From Xanthobacteraceae bacterium (lineage in GTDB: Bacteria > Pseudomonadota > Alphaproteobacteria > Rhizobiales > Xanthobacteraceae): DNA of 45,630 nucleotides. Location of the stretch: positions 1 to 45,630 of the forward strand of contig JASHOR010000165.1 of the NCBI GenBank assembly GCA_030041005.1, given 5' to 3'. The notes below the pieces were generated by a model that was not told the DNA's origin, made no database searches, and worked only from the letters and a program-made list of their open reading frames with translations. Made by a program: the position numbers and the translations under genes. Shown here piece by piece: positions 40,043 to 45,630 of the stretch (position 1 is its first letter; each line of letters begins with the position of its first letter).

Positions 40043-41074
40043 ATGAACATCATCGGCTCGAAGGTCGCCGCACGCCTTGCCGCAGCAGGCTGCGCGATGG
40101 GTCTGTTGTTTGCGCTGGGACCAAGCGCAGCCTCGGCGCAAGGCAAGACCTACACAATGAAGATCAGCCTGCCGACGCTCAACGATCCCAGCTATTTCTT
40201 CGCCAAGGCCTATGCCGCAGCGCTGGAGAAGGATTCCGGCGGCCGCATCAAGCCGCAGATCTTTCCCTTGAGCCAATTGGGTTCGATTCCCCGACAGATC
40301 GAAGGCACCCAATTCGGCTCAATCCAATGCGCGTTGATTCCGCCGGAATTCTTTGTCGGCGTCGACGAACGCTTTGAAGTGATGTCGGCTCCCGGCCTGG
40401 TCAGTTCGATGGCGCAGGGTCAACGCGTCGCAGCCGATCCGGCGGTCCGCAAACTGATGCTTGGCCTCGGAGCCAACAAGGGCCTGCACGGCGTCGCCAT
40501 GTACATGAACGCGCCATCCTCGGTGATCGCAAAAGCGGCGATCCGCCATCTCGCGGACTTCAAGGGAAAGAAGATTCGCGTTCTTGCCTCGCCGTTTCAA
40601 ATGACGCCGATCTCCCGGCTCGGCGCGACGCCGGTGGCGATGACGCTCGCCGATGTCGTCCCGGCGATGCAGCAGGGAACCATCGACGGCGCGGTCGGCG
40701 GCATCGTCGTATGGACCCCGATGCATTTCAACGATGCCGCGAAATACGTCACCGAAACCGGTCAGCCTGCCGTCTTCGTCATGGTCGAGGTCAACAAGGC
40801 CTGGTACGATTCATTGCCCGCGGACCTGAAAAAATTTGTCGATGACGACGCCGCCGCCGAGCAGAAGGCGATCGCTCCCATCGCCAGCGATATTGTCGAG
40901 AAGGCCCGCAAGGGGTGGATTGCAGCCGGAGGCCAACTCATCCCGTTGCCGCCGGCCGAGCAGGTGGAGCTGATGAAGACGTTTTCCAGCGCCGTGGCCG
41001 AGGTGGCGAAAAAGAAACCCGCCGTCAACGACGCCTACCGCATCGTCAAGGAGGCGGCGCAACGCACGCAATAG
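40043..41074 (+). CDS. TRAP-type (DctP) substrate-binding protein
   Basis: 343 residues with a signal peptide (hydrophobic residues 8-28, cleavage likely after SAASAQG). The mature part has DctP features: ISLPTLNDPSYFFAKAYAAA, YPLSQLGSIPRQIEGTQFGS-like segment, a conserved basic/aromatic mid-region (ADFKGKKIRVLASPFQM) and VVPAMQQGTIDGAVGGIVVW. It would deliver an organic acid to a DctQM pair, but no such membrane genes are in the window, so it is an orphan here. The ATG at 40043 follows GGGGAAAAAGCC. Confidence 0.88.
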   Translation: MNIIGSKVAARLAAAGCAMGLLFALGPSAASAQGKTYTMKISLPTLNDPSYFFAKAYAAALEKDSGGRIKPQIFPLSQLGSIPRQIEGTQFGSIQCALIPPEFFVGVDERFEVMSAPGLVSSMAQGQRVAADPAVRKLMLGLGANKGLHGVAMYMNAPSSVIAKAAIRHLADFKGKKIRVLASPFQMTPISRLGATPVAMTLADVVPAMQQGTIDGAVGGIVVWTPMHFNDAAKYVTETGQPAVFVMVEVNKAWYDSLPADLKKFVDDDAAAEQKAIAPIASDIVEKARKGWIAAGGQLIPLPPAEQVELMKTFSSAVAEVAKKKPAVNDAYRIVKEAAQRTQ

Positions 41075-41093
41075 CGGGCAAAGAGTTCAGGCT

Positions 41094-41245
41094 GTCATTG
41101 CGGGCAAAACGGGTCCGGCCCGAAAATGGCCGGCCCGATGACAAGCTCCGCGAAGCTATTCAGCGCGAAGTAGGGATCGCTTCGTCGCCGAGCCTGCCGT
41201 CGGACCGCGCGACGTCGCACGGGTCCGTTGGCTCATCGCGATGAC
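41094..41245. repeat. Dispersed repeat with inverted ends
   Basis: Begins GTCATTGCGGGC and ends CATCGCGATGAC, with inner pairs such as CGGCCCG/CGGGCCG around ATGGC. Non-coding. It lies downstream of the DctP-type gene. Confidence 0.5.
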
Positions 41246-41290
41246 GCCTCGGTGATTAGACCAAGTCGCGTAACGCTCGATAGCGCAGCC

Positions 41291-41422
41291 TTACCACCAA
41301 TTGAGCGCGTAGGCCTGTTGGATCATCTGCGACGCGATGCCAAAATACCAGCCGTCAAAGAAAAAGACGTCGATCGCGTAAAGCGTGCCCAGGCAAACCA
41401 TCGCCGCGACCAGTTGCTTCAT
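41291..41422 (-). CDS. Small membrane protein, 43 residues
   Basis: ATG 41422 to TAA 41291. One hydrophobic segment covers most of residues 4-22 (LVAAMVCLGTLYAIDVFFF), then DGWYFGIASQMIQQAYALNW and a final W. I recall similar 40-45-residue proteins with the FFFDGWYF core in Bradyrhizobium relatives, always unnamed. The ribosome site is GGGAAGCGAG. It lies between two transporter genes; function unknown. The aromatic core and the compact hydrophobic start make chance unlikely. Confidence 0.65.
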   Translation of the reverse strand: MKQLVAAMVCLGTLYAIDVFFFDGWYFGIASQMIQQAYALNWW

Positions 41423-41560
41423 CTCGCTTCCCGCCTCTGGCAGGAACGGCACGGTTGCAGCAACAGATTGACGCGGGCCTCTTGACGGTCGGCGGATTCG
41501 CTTCGAATTGGCTTCGAGACTGCGGCAATTGCGCGACGATTTGCCGGCGCCTTGCGCTTC

Positions 41561-42913
41561 TCAGGCGTCGTGCACCGGCGGCTTGATGCTTTTCATTTCA
41601 ATTTCGCCGGCATTCAACACGAGGTTGAAGATAATGTGCAGCACCGCGGCGACGAGGAAGCCCATGACGATGCCGGTCGAAATGAACGGTCGCACAACAA
41701 CGGGCAGCGTCATGATGAAGTCGTGCGGCAGCGCCGTGACCCCGACCCCGACGACGATGCCGATGCCGGCGGCGAACATGTTGGCGTTGGTATGCGGCAT
41801 GTTGCCGAGGACGCGGATGGCCTGCATGGCGAGCATCGCCACCGTCACCACCAAGAGCCCGCCGACGATGGGTCCCGGAATAGAGGCGATCACCGCGCCC
41901 ACTTTCGGGCACAACCCGAGAATCACCAGGATGACGCCGGCGGTGGTGAAGACATACCGGCTGCCGATGCCGGTCACCATCAGCGCACCGATGTTTTGGT
42001 TATAGGTCACGGTCGGCAAGCCGCCGAACGCGCCGCTGATCGCGGAGCCGAGGCTTTCGGTCAAAATTCCGGCGTCGATGCGTTTGTTGCTGACCTGCTG
42101 CCGGCCGATGTCCTCTCCCACCATCACATAGCTGCCGACCACCTGGCCGAGGTCTGCGATGAAGGCGAGCAGCATGACCAGCGTCGCGCCAAGGTCGAAA
42201 TGGAAACCGAACGGGAAGAAGACTGAAAGACCGATCCAAGGCGCCTTGCCCACCGTCGCGAAGCTCATCTTTCCGGCGATCAGCGCCACGGCCACCGCGA
42301 TGATGGCGCCCAGGAGCAACGAGATCAGGCGCAGGAAACTCGATGGTACCAGCAGCACCAGCAGGACCGCGATCACGAACGGAATCGACGCCATGACGAA
42401 ATTGAACGGCTGGCCAAACGCCGGCGTGTGCGGGAAGCCGACGATCTGGCCGAAGATGGCGCCCGAAATCGCCACGCTGGCCATCAGCAGCACCACACCA
42501 TAGACCGGCGCCGCGCCGAACACCGGGCGGGCCTTGCCCCAGAAGCCGACGGCGGAGAGAACGGCCGCCACCAGAGACGCGATCACGAGCCCGGTCCAGG
42601 CCGCTCCGGGGCCGGTCACCGATGCCACCGCCGGCACCACCGCGATGAAGACGATGGCGGGGCCTTGCAGAACCGGAAGGCGAAGCACCCACAGCGATTG
42701 GCCGATGGTGACAAGGCCGGCGCCGATCAAAGCGGCCTGCACCACGAATGCGCCGGTCTCCGGCGGGAATTTCATCGCCCGGGCAAGCAGGATCGGGACG
42801 ATCAGGACCGTCGTGTCGACGGTCAATTGCTGGATGCCGTAGGCAATGTTCTGCCACCACTTCAACCTGTCTTCGATGCCGATGAGCAGGTCGACGTGCT
42901 GGGCATTTTCCAT
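41561..42913 (-). CDS. NCS2-family nucleobase permease (uracil/xanthine type)
   Basis: About 450 residues from ATG 42913 (MENAQHVDLLIG), chosen for AAGGG at a 9-11 nt spacing; ATG 42922 is the alternative, but its AAGGG touches the codon. There are about 14 hydrophobic helices. The NAT/NCS2 signature QN-x-G-x4-T-G is present (YNQNIGALMVTGIGS), as is the preceding acidic helix FIADLGQVVGSYVMVGEDIG. It imports purines or pyrimidines with protons; which one cannot be said. It lies 146 nt from the polA stop. Confidence 0.9.
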   Translation of the reverse strand: MENAQHVDLLIGIEDRLKWWQNIAYGIQQLTVDTTVLIVPILLARAMKFPPETGAFVVQAALIGAGLVTIGQSLWVLRLPVLQGPAIVFIAVVPAVASVTGPGAAWTGLVIASLVAAVLSAVGFWGKARPVFGAAPVYGVVLLMASVAISGAIFGQIVGFPHTPAFGQPFNFVMASIPFVIAVLLVLLVPSSFLRLISLLLGAIIAVAVALIAGKMSFATVGKAPWIGLSVFFPFGFHFDLGATLVMLLAFIADLGQVVGSYVMVGEDIGRQQVSNKRIDAGILTESLGSAISGAFGGLPTVTYNQNIGALMVTGIGSRYVFTTAGVILVILGLCPKVGAVIASIPGPIVGGLLVVTVAMLAMQAIRVLGNMPHTNANMFAAGIGIVVGVGVTALPHDFIMTLPVVVRPFISTGIVMGFLVAAVLHIIFNLVLNAGEIEMKSIKPPVHDA

Positions 42914-43059
42914 GACATCCATCCCTTCAAGGTCGCGCAATTGATCGCCCTGCGAGGGAGTGCTGTCAACGCCGGCGAAGAGAAGTATCCTTGCGCGAGT
43001 GCTGGATTGGTCGCGCAGCTTGGCGATGTATCGTGGCCGGCAGACGCGGAGTGCGGCGG

Positions 43060-45630
43060 CTAATGCGCCGCGTCCCAATTGTCCGCGGCCTTGGCCTCAA
43101 CGCGCAGTGGTACGGACAGCGGCAGCGCCGGCATCGGCGCCTCCTCCATCACGCGGGTGACGACCGGCAGCGTTCTCTCGACCTCGGCGTCGGGCGCTTC
43201 GAATACCAGCTCGTCGTGAACCTGCAGCAGCATCTGCGCGGACAGCTTTTTCTTCGCCAGTGCGTCATCCATGCGAGTCATGGCGCGGCGGATGATGTCG
43301 GCGGCGCTGCCTTGGAGGCGGGCATTGACGGCGGCACGCTCGTTGAAGGCGCGAACCGACGCGTTGGAGGCGCGGATTTCCGGGTAGTGACATTTGCGGC
43401 CGAACAGCGTCTTCACATAGCCGTTCTGCTTGGCGTACGCCTTCGACTCCTCGATGTAGTCGCGAATGCCCGGGAATCGCTCGAAGTATTTTTTGATGTA
43501 AGCGCCGGCCTCCTCGCGGCCGATGCCGAGCTGATTGGCAAGCCCGAAGGCGGAGATACCGTAAATGATGCCGAAATTGATCGCCTTGGCGCGGCGGCGG
43601 ATTTCCGCCGGCATGCCTTTGATCGGCACCCCGAACATTTCCGACGCCGTCATGGCGTGGATGTCGAGCCCGTCGCGGAACGCCTTGCGCAACTGCTCGA
43701 TGCCGGCGATCTCGGCGAGTAGCCGCAGCTCGATTTGCGAGTAGTCGGCCGACACCAGCTTGGTGCCTGGCGCGGCGATGAATGCGCGGCGGATTTTTCT
43801 GCCGTCCTCGGTACGGATCGGAATGTTTTGCAAATTCGGATCGGACGACGACAGCCGACCGGTCGTCGTAGAGGCGAGCGCGTAATTGGTATGGACGCGA
43901 TGCGTCGTCGGATTGACGAAGCCCGGCAGCGCGTCCGTGTAAGTGGATTTCAGCTTCGAGACCTGCCGCCAATCGAGAATTTTTTGCGGCAGCTCGTGGC
44001 CCTGCTCCGCCAGCTCTTCGAGCGCGCGCGCGCCGGTCGCCCATTGCCCGGTTTTGGTTCTTGTTCCGCCGGGCAGGCCGAGCTTGCCGAACAGGATGTC
44101 GCCGAGCTGCTTGGGACTGCCGGGATTGACGGTCTCGCCGGCGAGCTTGTTGATCTCGGCTTCGAGGCCGCCGGCCTCCTGCGCGAACTCGCCGGAGAGC
44201 CGCGACAGCACGTTGCGGTCGATGGAAATGCCGCGCCGCTCCATGCGCCCAAGCACTTCAACGAGCGCTCGCTCCAGCGTTTCGTAAACGTTGAGCACAT
44301 GCTCGGCCGCCAGCCGCGCCTTGAGCACGCGATGCAGCCGCAACACGACGTCGGCCTTTTCCGCCGCATACTCGGTCGCCTTGTCGAGCGCGACGCTTTC
44401 GAAGGTGATCTTGGCTTTGCCCGCTTTGATCAACGTGTCGAGATCAAGCGCCGCGTGATTGAAGGTGTGCTCGGCAAGCGATGCGAGAGCATGGCTGGCC
44501 CTTCCGGCATCGAGCACGTAGGACATCAGCATGACATCGTCGTAGGCGGCAATCTCGATTCCGCGCTGCGCGAAAATCTGCCAATCGAATTTCACGTCGT
44601 GGCCGATCTTGAGCACGCCGTCGTCCTCAAGCAGCGGCTTAAGTGCGTCGAGCGCGGCCCGTTCAGGAATTTGCTCGGGCGCGAGTTCGCCGCGAAACAA
44701 CGTGGCGCCGCCGCCCTCTCCCCCCTGGCGATGGCCGAGCGGCAGGTAACAGGCCTCGTTCGGGGCGACCGCGAGCGCGACGCCGCATAGTTCGCCCTGC
44801 ATCGGATCGGCGCTCGCGGTCATCGTGTCTACGGCGACAAAGCCGACGTTGCGGGCGCGCTCAATCCATGCCGTCAGCCGATCGAGGCTGCGCACGGTTT
44901 CGTATTTGACGCGGTCGAATCGTGCGCTGCGCGCAGCTTCCATGCGCGCTGCCGCCAGCGCCTTCGGCGTCAGCGCGGCCGCCTCCCCTCCCCCCGCGCG
45001 CGCAGCGCGTGGTGGGGAGAGGGGCTCTTTTTCGCCACCTCCCACCCCGCCGCCCATTTCATTCGCGGCGACCCTCCCCGCCGCTTCGCGGGGGGAGGGG
45101 AAAGAAGATTGCCCTGCGAAACCACCCGCGAGGCCTTCGTCCGCCTCGATGGCGCCGGCATCGATGCCGGCAAACTCCGCCACGCGGCGGGTGAGCGAAT
45201 TGAACTCCATCGCCTTGAGGAAGGCGATCAGCCGCTTGTAGTCCGGCTCGTGCACGGCGAGATCGCCGATCGGCACGTCGAGCTTCACCCGATCGTCGAG
45301 GGTGACCAGCTTTTTCGACAGCCGCGCCTTATCCGCGTTGTCGATCAGCGCTTGCCGCCGCTTCTCCTGCCTGATCTCGCCCGCGCGCTCGAGCAGCGTT
45401 TCCAAATCGCCATATTCGCCGATCAACTGTGCCGCCGTCTTCACGCCGATGCCCGGCACGCCCGGCACATTGTCGGTCGAATCGCCGATCAGCGATTGCA
45501 CCTCGATCACCTTGTTGGGCGGGACGCCGAATTTTTCCACCACTTCGGCCGGACCGATCTTCTTGTCCTTCATGGTGTCGAACATGACCACGCCGTCGCT
45601 GACGAGCTGCATCAAATCCTTGTCCGAGGA
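43060..45630 (-). CDS. polA: DNA polymerase I, 5' end beyond the window
   Basis: 856 codons are visible; the gene runs off the right edge inside the 5'-nuclease domain (SSDKDLMQL, DSTDNVPGVPGIGVKTAAQLI). A linker (about residues 150-235 of the visible part) contains a repeat insertion. The 3'-5' exonuclease domain follows but reads VAVDTMTASAD where proofreading enzymes have DTET, and YAAEKAD where they have YAAEDAD; the middle aspartate (KFDWQIF) is kept. The polymerase domain is intact: SADYSQIELRLLAEIAG (motif A), RRAKAINFGIIYGIS (B), LLQVHDELVFEAP (C). It fills repair gaps and removes Okazaki primers. Confidence 0.96.
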   Translation of the reverse strand, partial: SSDKDLMQLVSDGVVMFDTMKDKKIGPAEVVEKFGVPPNKVIEVQSLIGDSTDNVPGVPGIGVKTAAQLIGEYGDLETLLERAGEIRQEKRRQALIDNADKARLSKKLVTLDDRVKLDVPIGDLAVHEPDYKRLIAFLKAMEFNSLTRRVAEFAGIDAGAIEADEGLAGGFAGQSSFPSPREAAGRVAANEMGGGVGGGEKEPLSPPRAARAGGGEAAALTPKALAAARMEAARSARFDRVKYETVRSLDRLTAWIERARNVGFVAVDTMTASADPMQGELCGVALAVAPNEACYLPLGHRQGGEGGGATLFRGELAPEQIPERAALDALKPLLEDDGVLKIGHDVKFDWQIFAQRGIEIAAYDDVMLMSYVLDAGRASHALASLAEHTFNHAALDLDTLIKAGKAKITFESVALDKATEYAAEKADVVLRLHRVLKARLAAEHVLNVYETLERALVEVLGRMERRGISIDRNVLSRLSGEFAQEAGGLEAEINKLAGETVNPGSPKQLGDILFGKLGLPGGTRTKTGQWATGARALEELAEQGHELPQKILDWRQVSKLKSTYTDALPGFVNPTTHRVHTNYALASTTTGRLSSSDPNLQNIPIRTEDGRKIRRAFIAAPGTKLVSADYSQIELRLLAEIAGIEQLRKAFRDGLDIHAMTASEMFGVPIKGMPAEIRRRAKAINFGIIYGISAFGLANQLGIGREEAGAYIKKYFERFPGIRDYIEESKAYAKQNGYVKTLFGRKCHYPEIRASNASVRAFNERAAVNARLQGSAADIIRRAMTRMDDALAKKKLSAQMLLQVHDELVFEAPDAEVERTLPVVTRVMEEAPMPALPLSVPLRVEAKAADNWDAAH
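44984..45101. repeat. Palindromic repeat inserted in frame in polA
   Basis: Perfect 15-bp inverted ends TCCCCTCCCCCCGCG (44984-44998) and CGCGGGGGGAGGGGA (45087-45101), with inner GCGCGCGCAGCGCG and CCGCCGCTTCGCGG-like hairpins. It is translated as the low-complexity stretch FPSPREAAGRVAANEMGGG and following residues, without breaking the frame. Confidence 0.85.

Overview
The window reads as a chromosomal segment of a GC-rich alphaproteobacterium of the Rhizobiales, most like the Bradyrhizobium / Rhodopseudomonas / Xanthobacteraceae side of the order. I infer this from protein similarity recalled from memory, the gene order CDP-alcohol phosphatidyltransferase / purM-purN / cspA / terC / ndk, the many GTG and TTG starts, and the palindromic dispersed repeats of a kind I associate with these genomes. 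No database search was run.

Layout. 1-9,600 is core: the edge of a membrane protein, a phosphatidyltransferase, purM-purN, cspA, a TerC-type metal exporter, ndk, a lipoprotein, an MBL-fold hydrolase, an HWE-type PAS sensor kinase and an MmgE/PrpD protein. 9,600-18,100 is an accessory island that ends at a tRNA-Ser(GGA) gene. It holds a class II Fic protein with operator-like palindromes, debris of other genes, two toxin-immunity modules and a complete-looking group II intron with its reverse transcriptase. 18,570-22,000 is a molybdenum-cofactor block (fdhD, mobA, moeA, mobB). 22,266-30,320 has an isochorismatase-type hydrolase facing a NitT/TauT-type ABC transporter, then a MoeA-PBP fusion, a third MoeA-like protein, a TusA-like protein and a zinc alcohol dehydrogenase. 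30,320-32,035 has no intact gene but many repeats. 32,036-36,026 is a Rieske ring-hydroxylating dioxygenase operon (small protein, beta, alpha, Gfo/Idh/MocA dehydrogenase, Rieske ferredoxin). 36,423-41,074 has a second ABC transporter pair, an FAD oxidoreductase, a Rid-family protein and a DctP-type binding protein. The right end has a 43-residue membrane protein missed by long-ORF rules, an NCS2 purine/uracil permease and the 3' part of polA.

Most interesting system. The island encodes two proteins that share an N-terminal domain of about 115 residues but carry unrelated C-terminal toxin domains: one HNH-like (HHIV...NTNN...H) and one like a restriction-endonuclease-fold CDI toxin. Each is followed at once by its own different immunity-like gene. 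Both have the same promoter layout, a GTGAC/GTCAC inverted repeat exactly 7 nt upstream of a TTGACA box. A third, decayed copy of the shared N-terminal domain lies at 9,666-9,754. A 26-bp sequence recurs at the module borders (9.8, 12.1 and 14.1 kb) and again, inverted, beside the tRNA-Ser gene, where it touches the 5' end of the group II intron. I read this as a modular polymorphic-toxin locus with interchangeable C-terminal cassettes and an unnamed N-terminal domain. The HNH-type gene has an 8-nt deletion relative to its paralogue that breaks the reading frame near its start.

Other points: the polA proofreading domain lacks two expected catalytic acidic residues and carries a palindromic repeat inserted in frame in its inter-domain linker; there are three MoeA paralogues within 9 kb; and the glycine-rich NAD-binding motif of the Gfo/Idh protein is built from a 15-bp tandem triplication.
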